Positions 52,172 to 59,983 of a stretch of 64,000 nucleotides of DNA are shown in pieces. The translations under genes were made by a program, and so were the position numbers. A model generated the notes under the pieces. That model was not told where the DNA came from, ran no database searches, and worked only from the letters and a program-made list of their open reading frames with translations. Positions within the stretch are counted from its first letter, which is position 1, and the number at the start of each line of letters is the position of its first letter. This DNA comes from DATBLE01 sp963734065 (GTDB lineage: Bacteria; Actinomycetota; Thermoleophilia; Gaiellales; Gaiellaceae), in assembly GCA_963734065.1 (NCBI GenBank), contig CAVTFN010000003.1:1426001-1490000 (forward strand). The letters are read 5' to 3'.

Positions 52172-53509
52172 ATGCCGGGCGTGGTCGTTCTGGGCGGAGG
52201 CTCGACGGGCGAGCATTTCTGCGGCGCGCTGCGCCGGGTCGATCCCGACATCCCGATCACGGTGGTCGAGTCGGCGCTGGTCGGCGGCGAGTGTTCGTAC
52301 TTCGCCTGCATGCCCTCGAAGACGCTCCTGCGCGCCCCGGAACTCCAGCACGCGGCGTCGCGCACGCCGGGCGTGGCGGCGAGCGCGCTCGACGCGAAGG
52401 CGATCTTCTCCTGGCGCGACCGGGTCACCTCCGACTGGGACGACGCCGGCCAGGTCGACTGGCTCGCAGAGCACGGCGTCGAGCTCGTCCGCGGCGACGG
52501 TCGCGTCGTCCGCCCCGGCGTGGTCGAGGCCGGCGGCGTGGAGCTCGAGTACGACTATCTCGTCGTCGCCACCGGCTCCTCGCCGGTCTCGCCGCCCGTC
52601 GAAGGGCTGGAGGGCGTCGAGGCGTGGACGACGAGAGAGGCGACCTCGTCACACGAGGTGCCGGCGAGCCTGGTCGTGCTGGGCGGCGGCGTCGCCGGCT
52701 GCGAGCTGGCGCAGCTCTACCGGCGGCTCGGCGCCGAGGTGACGATCGTGCAGCGCGGCGACCGGCTGATGCCGCGCGTCGACCGCGACGCGGCCGAGCT
52801 GCTACGAGCGGCCTTCGAGGAGGAAGGGATCCGGGTTCTGCTCGGAGCCGACGTGCGCTCCGTCAGCAGTGACAGGCTTGAGCCTGTCACTGCCGTGCGC
52901 CTCGAGCTCGCGAACGGCGACGAGCTGAGCGCGGAGCAGCTGCTGGTCTCGACCGGCCGCAAGCCCAACGCCGAAGGTCTCGGCCTCGAGCAGCTCGGCG
53001 TGGAGATCTCGAAGCGCGGAATCGAGACGGACGAGAGCCTCAAAGCGGCGGAGGGCGTCTGGGCGATCGGCGACTGCACCGGCGTCGCGCTGTTCACGCA
53101 CGTCGGCAAGTACCAGGCGCGCGTGGCCGCCCGGAACGTCGCCGGCCGCAGCGCCAGGGCCGACTACCGCGCGATCCCGGCGGTCGCCTTTACCGACCCG
53201 CAGGTTGCGATGGTCGGAGACACGGAGAGCGAGGGCCTCGTCCAGGGCCGCTGGGAGCTGACCGCCACGCCCCGGACCTCGACCTACGAGCGGCCGAAAC
53301 GGCCGGGCTTCGTCAAGGTCACCGCCGACCCGGAGCGCCGGGTCCTCGTCGGCGCGGTCGCGATCGGCCCGGAGGCGGGCGAATGGTGCCAGCAGCTGAC
53401 CCTCGCGATCCGGGCCGAAGTCCCGCTCGACGTGCTGCTCGACGTCATCCAGCCCTACCCCACCTTCTCCGAGGCCGTGTTCCTCGCTCTCCAGGAGCTG
53501 CCGCTGTGA
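52172..53509 (+). CDS. FAD-dependent pyridine nucleotide-disulfide oxidoreductase (class I)
   Basis: 445 residues from ATG 52172. Redox Cys pair in GGECSYFACMPSK (CxxxxC), NAD motif VVLGGGVAGCELAQLY, and FAD motif VWAIGDCTGVALFTH. The C-terminal active-site His of lipoamide dehydrogenase (HPT) is replaced: the sequence is PYPTFSEA. So it is not an E3; a mercuric-reductase-like or soluble-transhydrogenase-like role is more likely. Codons near 52867-52892 lie in a perfect palindrome. Confidence 0.88.
   Translation: MPGVVVLGGGSTGEHFCGALRRVDPDIPITVVESALVGGECSYFACMPSKTLLRAPELQHAASRTPGVAASALDAKAIFSWRDRVTSDWDDAGQVDWLAEHGVELVRGDGRVVRPGVVEAGGVELEYDYLVVATGSSPVSPPVEGLEGVEAWTTREATSSHEVPASLVVLGGGVAGCELAQLYRRLGAEVTIVQRGDRLMPRVDRDAAELLRAAFEEEGIRVLLGADVRSVSSDRLEPVTAVRLELANGDELSAEQLLVSTGRKPNAEGLGLEQLGVEISKRGIETDESLKAAEGVWAIGDCTGVALFTHVGKYQARVAARNVAGRSARADYRAIPAVAFTDPQVAMVGDTESEGLVQGRWELTATPRTSTYERPKRPGFVKVTADPERRVLVGAVAIGPEAGEWCQQLTLAIRAEVPLDVLLDVIQPYPTFSEAVFLALQELPL
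52867..52892. repeat. 26-base palindrome inside the oxidoreductase gene
   Basis: CAGTGACAGGCT (52867-52878) and AGCCTGTCACTG (52881-52892) are exact reverse complements around TG. It encodes about SSDRLEPVT at a surface loop before a beta strand (AVRLELANGDEL). TGACAGGC resembles the GGACAGGC arm of the hairpin at 60699-60728. The frame is kept. Confidence 0.7.
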
Positions 53510-53928
53510 TCGAACGCATCGTCGTCGCCTCTGACCGATCCGACACCGCGTCGCGCGCAGTCGCCTGGGCGGCCGAGATGGCGCGCCGCTACGAGGCGCA
53601 GCTGACGATCGTCCAGGCGTTCGTGCCGGGTCCGGCCCCGAACGGGGCCGAGACCGAGCTCGCCGTCTACGCGGAGCAGATCGCCGGCCCCGGCACGAGG
53701 GCCAGGGTGGCCGCCGGCGACGACCCGGCGAGCGCGATCGTCGCCGCCGCCGAGGCCGAGCAGGCGGACGTACTCGTGGTCGGCAACATCGGCATGAGCG
53801 GCCGCAGGGAGTTCCTGCTCGGCAACGTTCCGAACCGGGTCTCGCACAACGCCGCCTGCACGGTCGTGATCGTGAACACGGCCGAGCAGCCGAGACGGAA
53901 GCGGCTGCAGCCGTGGAGTCGCTCGTGA
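53506..53928 (+). CDS. Universal stress protein (UspA family), single domain
   Basis: 140 residues from GTG 53506 (overlaps the oxidoreductase stop). IERIVVASDRSDTASRAVAW opens the fold, and the ATP-binding G2xG9xG motif appears as GNIGMSGRREFLLGNVPN. Coupled to the FAD enzyme before it and overlapping the AarF kinase after it by 16 bases, so the three form a stress-type operon. Confidence 0.92.
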   Translation: MIERIVVASDRSDTASRAVAWAAEMARRYEAQLTIVQAFVPGPAPNGAETELAVYAEQIAGPGTRARVAAGDDPASAIVAAAEAEQADVLVVGNIGMSGRREFLLGNVPNRVSHNAACTVVIVNTAEQPRRKRLQPWSRS

Positions 53929-55490
53929 CCGAGCTGGCCGGCGGGCAGCTGACCGCGCGCGCTGCGCAGATCGCGGCTGTCCTTGCGAGGCACGGCCTCA
54001 AGGCGGTGAAGGAGGACGAGGCCGCCCGCCCTGCCCGGCTGCGGGCGGCGCTCGAGGAGCTCGGGCCGACGTTCTGCAAGCTCGGACAGATGCTCTCGAC
54101 CCGCCCCGACCTGATCCCCCCCGAGCTCGCCGATGAGCTCGCGAGCCTCCAGGACCGTGTGCCGCCGCTGAGCGAGGCCGAGGTCGTGCAGGTGATGGAG
54201 GAGGAGCTCGGCGTCCCCTGGGAGGACGTGTTCGAGAGCATCGAGCCGGAGCCGCTGGCCGCGGGCACGATCGGCCAGGTGCACAGGGCCCGTCTCGAGG
54301 GCGGCGACCGGGTGGTGATCAAGGTCCAGCGACCGAACGCGGAGACGGAGATCGAGCGCGACCTGGGGCTGTTCGCGCTCTTCGCCGAAAAGGCGGAGGG
54401 GCGCGAGGCCCTCTCCGCACTGGTCGACATCCCGGCCGTCGTCGAGCATCTGTCGGCGTCGCTCCGCCGCGAGCTCGACTTCCGCGAGGAGGCGGCGAAC
54501 ATCGAACGGATGCGCGAGGTGCTGGCCCGGTACACGCGGCTGGCCGTGCCGTGGGTGCACACACAGCTCTCGAGCAGACGGCTCCTCGTCATGGACGAGG
54601 TCGTCGGCGTCCCGCTGCGCGAGGCGCCTGCCGGCGACGAGCGCCGCGAGGCCGCGCGGCAGCTGCTGGAGGCCTTTTACCGCCAGGTGCTGACCGAGGG
54701 CTTCTTCCATGCCGACCCGCATCCCGGCAACCTGCTCTGGAGCGAGGGCCGCATCTTCCTGCTCGACCTGGGGATGGTCGGGATCCTGGACGAGGACACG
54801 CGCGGACTGCTGATGCTGATGCTGCTTGCGTTCTGGCGCGAGGACGCGGAGTTCCTCGCCGACGTCCTCCTGATGCTCGGCGAGGGCGGCCACGACGTCG
54901 ACATCGAGGGCCTGCGGGTCGATCTCGCCGCCTACGTCGGCCAGTTCAAGGTCGGCTCGTTCAGCGACATCGAGCTCGGCCCGATGCTCGACACACTGAT
55001 CGAGATCGCCGCACGGCACGGGATCCGGCTGCCGGCCTCGCTGGCGATGACCGGGAAGGCGTTCAGCCAGATGCAGCTGGCGGTCGCCGAGCTCGACCCC
55101 ACCCTGGACCCCTTCTCGGCCGTCGGCGGCTTCATGTTCCGTGGACTGCGCGAGCGGGTCGGTGGCGCGGTCGACCCGCAGAGGGCGATCTACGAGATCC
55201 AGAAGCTGAAGGTGCGGGCGACGCGGCTGATCGAGGGGATCGAGCGGCTGACCGGTGCGCGGCCCGGGCCGGGACTCCAGATCGAGCTGCGCGGCTCGAG
55301 GACGCTGGAGGACGCGATCCGCAAGGCCGGCAGGCGCATCGCGCTCGCCTTCGCCGGCGGAGCGACGCTCCTGGCCGCCGTGCTGGCGGCGGCCGCCTCG
55401 TCGATCGACCTCTGGGTGCCGGTCACGCTCGGCGTCGCAGCGGGGATCGCGGGCCTCGCGCTCGTGCTCGACCTCCGCAGGTCGCGCTAG
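53913..55490 (+). CDS. AarF/UbiB (ABC1) family atypical kinase
   Basis: 525 residues. KxGQ motif in FCKLGQMLSTRPDLIP (about 54-68), Ala-rich loop AAGTIGQVHRA, Lys in VVIKVQRP, catalytic FFHADPHPGNLLW and metal-binding LLDLGMVG (DFG-like). Two C-terminal membrane spans (about 475-520). Family members support isoprenoid-quinone or lipid metabolism; an actinobacterium using menaquinone would not need UbiB for ubiquinone. Last gene of the oxidoreductase-usp-aarF operon. Confidence 0.92.
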   Translation: MESLVTELAGGQLTARAAQIAAVLARHGLKAVKEDEAARPARLRAALEELGPTFCKLGQMLSTRPDLIPPELADELASLQDRVPPLSEAEVVQVMEEELGVPWEDVFESIEPEPLAAGTIGQVHRARLEGGDRVVIKVQRPNAETEIERDLGLFALFAEKAEGREALSALVDIPAVVEHLSASLRRELDFREEAANIERMREVLARYTRLAVPWVHTQLSSRRLLVMDEVVGVPLREAPAGDERREAARQLLEAFYRQVLTEGFFHADPHPGNLLWSEGRIFLLDLGMVGILDEDTRGLLMLMLLAFWREDAEFLADVLLMLGEGGHDVDIEGLRVDLAAYVGQFKVGSFSDIELGPMLDTLIEIAARHGIRLPASLAMTGKAFSQMQLAVAELDPTLDPFSAVGGFMFRGLRERVGGAVDPQRAIYEIQKLKVRATRLIEGIERLTGARPGPGLQIELRGSRTLEDAIRKAGRRIALAFAGGATLLAAVLAAAASSIDLWVPVTLGVAAGIAGLALVLDLRRSR

Positions 55491-55594
55491 GAGCGGCGTA
55501 ACCGCGAGCGGACGCGCTGCTCCAGGACCGCCGCGAGCAGCGTCATCAACACCCCGATGACGGCGCGTTCGATCGGTCGGAAGACGCGGCGCAC
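55487..55594 (-). CDS. Possible 35-residue membrane-associated peptide
   Basis: GTG 55594 to TAG 55489-55487. The peptide has a basic start (RRVFRPIERA), a hydrophobic middle (VIGVLMTLLAAVLE) and a basic end (RVRSRLRRS). The pattern is that of a real small membrane peptide, but no good ribosome site is seen and its last codon overlaps the aarF stop on the other strand. Confidence 0.35.
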   Translation of the reverse strand: MRRVFRPIERAVIGVLMTLLAAVLEQRVRSRLRRS

Positions 55595-55676
55595 CTCGCA
55601 AGACTACGCCCGCGGCTTGTCCCCTAGGAGCGGCCGCACTAGAGTCGCAGTGAGCTTCCAGTACCTCTCCCGGCTT

Positions 55677-55709
55677 CTGCGCGGCCCCTCGGGCCGCGCA
55701 GCTCTTTTC
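55677..55709 (+). terminator. Intrinsic terminator downstream of aarF
   Basis: CTGCGCGGCCC (55677-55687), loop CTC, GGGCCGCGCAG (55691-55701), then CTCTTTTC. An 11-bp GC stem with a T-rich tail, 187 bases after the aarF stop. The tail merges with the first copy of the 71-bp repeat. Confidence 0.8.
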
Positions 55710-55852
55710 TGGCCACATGGCTTCGCCACGTGAGCCAGGGCGCGGGCCGTGCGAAGACAACCCCGTCGCGGCCCGTTTTCTGGCCACATGGCTTCGCCAC
55801 GTGAGCCAGGGCGCGGGCCGTGCGAAGACAACCCCGTCGCGGCCCGTTTTCT
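55705..55852. repeat. Perfect 71-bp tandem repeat, two copies plus a 6-base start
   Basis: 55705-55775 and 55776-55846 are identical; the third copy stops after TTTTCT (55847-55852). Each unit contains two inverted repeats: one around CCACATGGC/GCCACGTG, and one in which CGGGCCG near its middle pairs with CGCGGCCCG at its end. The T-run that opens each unit follows the GC stem that closes the one before, so each unit can form a terminator-like structure. Confidence 0.9.
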
Positions 55853-55863
55853 AGGCTTGGAGC

Positions 55864-56271
55864 ATGAGGTTCGTGGTCGGAGCCGACGACGAGGGCGACG
55901 CGCTCGACGCTGCGGTCGACCAGCTGCGCCGCGCCGGGCATGAGATCGAGGTGCTCGAACGGGACCAGTGGCCGGACGTCGCCGACCGGGTCGCCCGCGT
56001 CGTCGCTGACGGCAATGCCGACCAGGGGCTCCTGTTCTGCTGGACGGGCACCGGCACGGCGATGGCCGCGAACAAGGTGCCCGGCGCCCGCGCGGCACTG
56101 GCCTGGGACCCGTGGATCGCCGAGGGCGCCCGGCGCTGGAACGACGCCAACATCCTCGTGATGAGCCTGAAGCGCACCGAGCCGGAGACGGCCCGCGCGA
56201 TCGTCGACGCCTGGCTCTCGGTCGAGGGGCCGGACCCCGACGAGGCCGAGAACATCGCCAAGCTGGACTAG
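55864..56271 (+). CDS. RpiB/LacAB-like protein, sugar-phosphate isomerase family
   Basis: 135 residues. The core of the family is clear: GLLFCWTGTGTAMAANKVPG (the catalytic Cys in CxTGxG), ARAALAWDPWIAEGARRWND and ANILVMS. The N-terminal DHxG of RpiB, which supplies a catalytic His, reads ADDEGDAL here, so a key residue is missing. Probably a divergent isomerase or a binding protein of the family. A 17-base palindrome begins right after its stop. Confidence 0.8.
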   Translation: MRFVVGADDEGDALDAAVDQLRRAGHEIEVLERDQWPDVADRVARVVADGNADQGLLFCWTGTGTAMAANKVPGARAALAWDPWIAEGARRWNDANILVMSLKRTEPETARAIVDAWLSVEGPDPDEAENIAKLD

Positions 56272-56288
56272 CGTCCTCCTGGAGGACG
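56272..56288. repeat. 17-base palindrome right after the RpiB-like stop codon
   Basis: CGTCCTCCTGGAGGACG: 8-base perfect arms around one base. It begins at the base after TAG 56269-56271. A related imperfect inverted repeat (GTCCTCGCGGACGAG) follows at 56300-56314. No T-run. Same position relative to the stop codon as the element at 59968-59983. Confidence 0.65.
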
Positions 56289-56348
56289 ACCCGGAGAATC
56301 GTCCTCGCGGACGAGGCGGCCGGCGGGTCCGCCGAGTACCTTCAGAGC

Positions 56349-57509
56349 GTGAACCGGCAGCGGCTCTGGACACTCGTGCGCAGGTACTGGTTCGACGCGC
56401 TGCTCGCCGTCGCCGTCGTTGTCGGCGTCGTCGAGGTCGTCCTCACCCAGGACGTCAAGGACGGGCCGCTCGGGCCGCCCTGGTTCGACATCCTCGCCGT
56501 CCTGGGGATGACGTTGCCGCTTTTCGCGCGCAGGCGATTCCCGTTCGGCGCGCCCGTTGCCAGCAGTGTCGTGTTCGCGGCGAGCTCGTTCGTGGACGAG
56601 CGACTCACCCGGCACGGAGTGATCCTCTTCCTGACGGCGATCGCCGTCTTCGTCCTGTTCGGCCTCAACCGCGACCGGACCCAGGCGATCGCGGGGCTCG
56701 CATTCGGGATCGGCGTGACCGCGATCATCTTCCACAACGACCCGGAGGGCGGCGCCGGCGGCTTCGTCTTCACGTCCGTCGTCTTCACCGTCGCGTGGGC
56801 GATCGCGTTCGGGCTCAGCCGCAAGTTCCACGAGGCAGAGGAGGCGAAGCAACGGCTGGCGCGGGCCGAGCAAGAGCGCGTCGAGCAGGCTCGGCTCGCG
56901 GTCGCGGACGAGCGCACGCGCATCGCGCGCGAACTGCACGATGTCGTCGGCCACAGCGTCAGCGTGATGACGGTCCAGGCGTCGGCCGCGCGCCGCCTCC
57001 TCCGTCCCCATCAGGAGAAGGAACGCGAAGCGCTGCTCGTTGTCGAGCAGACCGGCCGGGAGGCGCTCGCGGAGATGCGGAGGATGGTCGGCGTCCTCCG
57101 CCGACCCGACGAGGCTCCGGCGCTCGCACCCCAGCCCAGCCTCGAGCACCTCGATCGCCTGCTTGCCCAGGCGCGCGAGGCGGGCTTGCCGGTCGAGCTG
57201 CGGATCGAGGGAGAGCCGGAGGCCCTGCCGGCGAGCGTCGACCTGACCGCCTACCGACTCGTCCAGGAGGGCCTGACCAACGCGATCAAGCACGCGCGCG
57301 CACAGTGCGCCGAGGTGGTCGTCCGCTACGGCGACGGCCACGTCGAGCTGACCGTCACCGACGACGGCTCCGGAGACGGCGGCGGCGAGAGCGGCGGCCA
57401 CGGCCTGATCGGCATGCGCGAGCGGGTCTCGGTCTACGGCGGCGAGCTCGAGGCGGGCCCACTGGCCGGGGGCGGCTACCGACTACGCGCGAGGCTCCCG
57501 GTCTCGTGA
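56349..57509 (+). CDS. Sensor histidine kinase, NarL/DesK-type (first of a tandem pair)
   Basis: 386 residues from GTG 56349. Four to five membrane spans about 10-150, a coiled-coil linker (about 155-190, KQRLARAEQERVEQARLAVA), HisKA_3 phosphoacceptor in RIARELHDVVGHSVSVMTVQ (His about 200), and HATPase_c with LVQEGLTNAIKHARA (N-box), DDGSGDGGG and GHGLIGMRERV. Overlaps the second kinase as GTGA. The membrane half has no large outer sensor domain, so the signal is probably sensed in the membrane. Confidence 0.93.
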   Translation: MNRQRLWTLVRRYWFDALLAVAVVVGVVEVVLTQDVKDGPLGPPWFDILAVLGMTLPLFARRRFPFGAPVASSVVFAASSFVDERLTRHGVILFLTAIAVFVLFGLNRDRTQAIAGLAFGIGVTAIIFHNDPEGGAGGFVFTSVVFTVAWAIAFGLSRKFHEAEEAKQRLARAEQERVEQARLAVADERTRIARELHDVVGHSVSVMTVQASAARRLLRPHQEKEREALLVVEQTGREALAEMRRMVGVLRRPDEAPALAPQPSLEHLDRLLAQAREAGLPVELRIEGEPEALPASVDLTAYRLVQEGLTNAIKHARAQCAEVVVRYGDGHVELTVTDDGSGDGGGESGGHGLIGMRERVSVYGGELEAGPLAGGGYRLRARLPVS

Positions 57510-58657
57510 CCCGCCTCTCCTCGCTCGTCCGCCGGTTCTGGGTCGACGCGCTGATCCTCGCGGCGATGGCCGGGATGCTCTCGATCTCAGTGCGGGCTCC
57601 CGACCCGAAGGGAGCGGAGGGGCCGGCCTGGCTCGACGTCCTGATCACGATCGCCTTCCTCGGCCCACTGTTCTTCCGCCGCCGGTTCCCGATGGCGGCG
57701 CCGCTGGCCTCGGCCGCCGTGATCGTGGTCTCGTCCTTCTTCGATGGCGGGTTCGTCAACAACGGCGCCCCAATATTCCTCGTGGCGCTCGGTATCTCCG
57801 CCTGGTTCGGGCTGCGGCCGGATCGGCGCCAGGCGATCGCCGGCTGGGCTGCGTTGCAGGTCACCGCCGTCATCGTCGGGCTCAACGACGCGCACGCGCC
57901 CGTGGGCGACTTCGTCTGGACGTTCATCACCTTCTCGATCGCCTGGGTCATCGGATTTGCACTCGGAGGGAGGCTGCGGGAGACCGAGGAGGCCAGACGG
58001 CTCGCCGAGCAGACGGAGCTCGAACGCGAAGAGCAGGCGCGACTCGCCGTCGCCGAGGAGCGGGCTCGCATCGCGCGCGAGCTGCACGACGTCGTCGGCC
58101 ACAGCGTCAGCGTGATGACCGTCCAGGCCTCGGCGGTCCGGCGGCTACTCGAGGCCGACCAGGAGAAGGAGCGCGAGGCTCTGCTCGTCGTCGAGCAGAC
58201 CGGCCGCGAGGCGCTGGCCGAGATGCGGCGGATGGTCGGCGTGCTGCGACGCCCGGACGAGGCGCCGGCGCTCGCGCCGCAGCCGAGCCTGGAGCACATC
58301 GAGAAGCTCGTCGCACACACCCGGGAAACGGGACTCCCGGTCGAGCTCCGGATCGAGGGCACTCCGGTGCCACTGCCCGCGGGAATCGACACGACCGCCT
58401 ACCGGATCGTCCAGGAGGCGCTGACGAATGCGGTCAAGCACGCCCGCGCTGCGAAGGCCGAGGTCGTCGTGCAGTACGCAAACGGCACGGTAGAGCTGAC
58501 GGTGAGCGACGACGGCCGGGGCGGCGGCGACGGCGGGGGAAGCGGACACGGGCTTGTCGGGATGCGCGAGCGGGTGTCCGTGTACGGAGGCAAGCTGGAG
58601 GCCGGCCCGCAGGCGGGCGGTGGCTTCCGCCTCCGTGCCACACTCCCCACCACGTGA
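57506..58657 (+). CDS. Sensor histidine kinase, NarL/DesK-type (second of a tandem pair)
   Basis: 383 residues from GTG 57506, coupled on both sides. Same architecture as the preceding kinase and nearly identical over the dimerization domain (RIARELHDVVGHSVSVMTVQ; REALLVVEQTGREALAEMRR; MVGVLRRPDEAPALAPQPSL), while the membrane half differs. ATPase domain: IVQEALTNAVKHARA, DDGRGGGDGG, GHGLVGMRERV. Clearly a tandem duplication whose sensing half has diverged. Confidence 0.93.
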   Translation: MTRLSSLVRRFWVDALILAAMAGMLSISVRAPDPKGAEGPAWLDVLITIAFLGPLFFRRRFPMAAPLASAAVIVVSSFFDGGFVNNGAPIFLVALGISAWFGLRPDRRQAIAGWAALQVTAVIVGLNDAHAPVGDFVWTFITFSIAWVIGFALGGRLRETEEARRLAEQTELEREEQARLAVAEERARIARELHDVVGHSVSVMTVQASAVRRLLEADQEKEREALLVVEQTGREALAEMRRMVGVLRRPDEAPALAPQPSLEHIEKLVAHTRETGLPVELRIEGTPVPLPAGIDTTAYRIVQEALTNAVKHARAAKAEVVVQYANGTVELTVSDDGRGGGDGGGSGHGLVGMRERVSVYGGKLEAGPQAGGGFRLRATLPTT

Positions 58658-59967
58658 ACCTGGACGAGAGCGCCACCACCACACTCACCTTCCTGTTCAG
58701 CGACGTCGAGGGATCGACGGCCCTCCTGCGCCGCCTCCGGGACGCGTACAGCGCCGTGATGGGCGATCACGAGCGGCTCCTGCGGGCGGCCTGGGCCGAC
58801 GCGGAGGGCCGCGAGCTCGACGCCGACGGCGACTCGTTCTTCGTCGCGTTCCGCCGGCCGCGCCATGCGGTCGACGCAGCCGTGGCCGCGCAGCGAGCGC
58901 TGGCCACGCACGACTGGCCCGAGGGAGTGGACCTGCGCGTCCGCATCGGCGTGCACACGGGCGAGGCGACGCCGGCGGGCGACCAGTACATCGGGCTCGC
59001 CGTCCACCGCGCCGCGCGCATCTGCGACGCCGGCCACGGCGGGCAGATCCTCGTCTCCGAAACCACCCGCTCCCTGCTCGAGGACGAGGAGGCCGAGCTC
59101 GACGGCCTCGAGTTGCGCGACCTCGGCCACCACCTGCTCAAGGACTTCGACCGGCCCGTGCGCATCTACCAGCTGGCGATCCACGGCCTTCCCGCTGAGT
59201 TCCCCGCGCTGCGGACCGCGGCAGGCGAAGGTGCGGCACAGCTCGCCGACCGCCAGGACGAGCTCGCGGCCACCGGGCCGGCGCAGTCGACCGCAGGCGG
59301 AGCCGTGCGGGTACTGATCGTCGACGACCAAGCCCTGGTCCGCACCGGCTTCAAGATGATCCTCGAGGCCGAGCCCGACTTCGAGGTCGTCGGCGAGGCG
59401 GCAGACGGCCAGGAGGCGCTGACGCAGGCGCGGAGCCTCTCTCCGGACGTCGTCCTGATGGACGTCCGGATGCCCGAGCTCGACGGGATCGAGGCGACGC
59501 GGCAGCTGCTGGGGGACGAAGGCGCCACGGCAAAGGTCGTGATGCTGACCACGTTCGACATGGACGAGTACGTCTACGAGGCGCTCAGGGCCGGGGCAAG
59601 CGGCTTCCTGCTCAAGGACGTCCCGCCCGAGCAGCTCATCGCCGGCATTCGCGCCGTCGCGAGCGGCGACGCGCTGCTCGCGCCCTCGGTGACGAGGCGG
59701 GTGATCGAGGAGTTCGTCCGCCGCCCGCCCGACTCGGTGCGAACGTCGCCCGAGCAGCTCGGCGAGCTGACCGCGCGCGAGCTGGAGGTGCTCAAGCTGA
59801 TCGCACGCGGGCTCTCGAACGCAGAGATCGCGAAGGAGCTGTTCGTCAGCGAGACGACCGTCAAGACCCACGTCGCGCACGTCCTGATGAAGCTCCAGTT
59901 GCGCGACCGCGTGCAGGCCGTCGTGCTCGCGTACGAATCCGGCCTCGTCCAGCCGGGCGACTCGTAG
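58654..59967 (+). CDS. Class III nucleotide-cyclase domain fused to a NarL-type response regulator
   Basis: 437 residues from GTG 58654. Residues about 8-170: cyclase homology domain with metal Asp residues in FLFSDVEGST and ADGDSFFVAF; the Asn of the usual NxxAR reads His (VHRAARI), so activity is uncertain. About 213-330: receiver domain (VLIVDDQALVRTGFKMIL) with phospho-Asp near 269 in LMDVRMPELDG and KDVPP. About 370-432: LuxR helix-turn-helix (LTARELEVLKLIARGLSNAE; VSETTVKTHVAHVL). An internal GTG at 59305 with AGGCGGA upstream could also give a stand-alone regulator. Coupled to both kinases. Confidence 0.92.
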   Translation: MNLDESATTTLTFLFSDVEGSTALLRRLRDAYSAVMGDHERLLRAAWADAEGRELDADGDSFFVAFRRPRHAVDAAVAAQRALATHDWPEGVDLRVRIGVHTGEATPAGDQYIGLAVHRAARICDAGHGGQILVSETTRSLLEDEEAELDGLELRDLGHHLLKDFDRPVRIYQLAIHGLPAEFPALRTAAGEGAAQLADRQDELAATGPAQSTAGGAVRVLIVDDQALVRTGFKMILEAEPDFEVVGEAADGQEALTQARSLSPDVVLMDVRMPELDGIEATRQLLGDEGATAKVVMLTTFDMDEYVYEALRAGASGFLLKDVPPEQLIAGIRAVASGDALLAPSVTRRVIEEFVRRPPDSVRTSPEQLGELTARELEVLKLIARGLSNAEIAKELFVSETTVKTHVAHVLMKLQLRDRVQAVVLAYESGLVQPGDS

Positions 59968-59983
59968 TCCTCCTCGAGGAGGA
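59968..59983. repeat. 16-base palindrome right after the cyclase-regulator stop codon
   Basis: TCCTCCTCGAGGAGGA: 8-base perfect arms, no loop, beginning at the base after TAG 59965-59967. The sequence is related to the palindrome at 56272-56288. No T-run follows. It could be a U-less terminator or a repeat placed at the gene end. Confidence 0.6.

Larger units (their letters stand above)
55491..55863. other. Intergenic region aarF to RpiB-like gene
   Basis: 373 bases. Contains the possible small ORF 55487-55594, an intrinsic terminator at 55677-55709 and two copies of a 71-bp repeat (55705-55846). No RNA gene was recognised. Frames that run through the repeat encode peptides only because the repeat length keeps them open. 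Confidence 0.6.

Noticed and set aside
55500..55676. Riboswitch or ncRNA in the aarF-RpiB gap
   Set aside because: Only the terminator and repeat stem-loops are visible; nothing matches a known riboswitch core by eye.
55639..56373. Minus-strand open frame through the 71-bp repeats
   Set aside because: The repeat units encode the same Arg/Gly-rich peptide twice because 71 bp shifts the frame between units; the rest is antisense to the RpiB-like gene.
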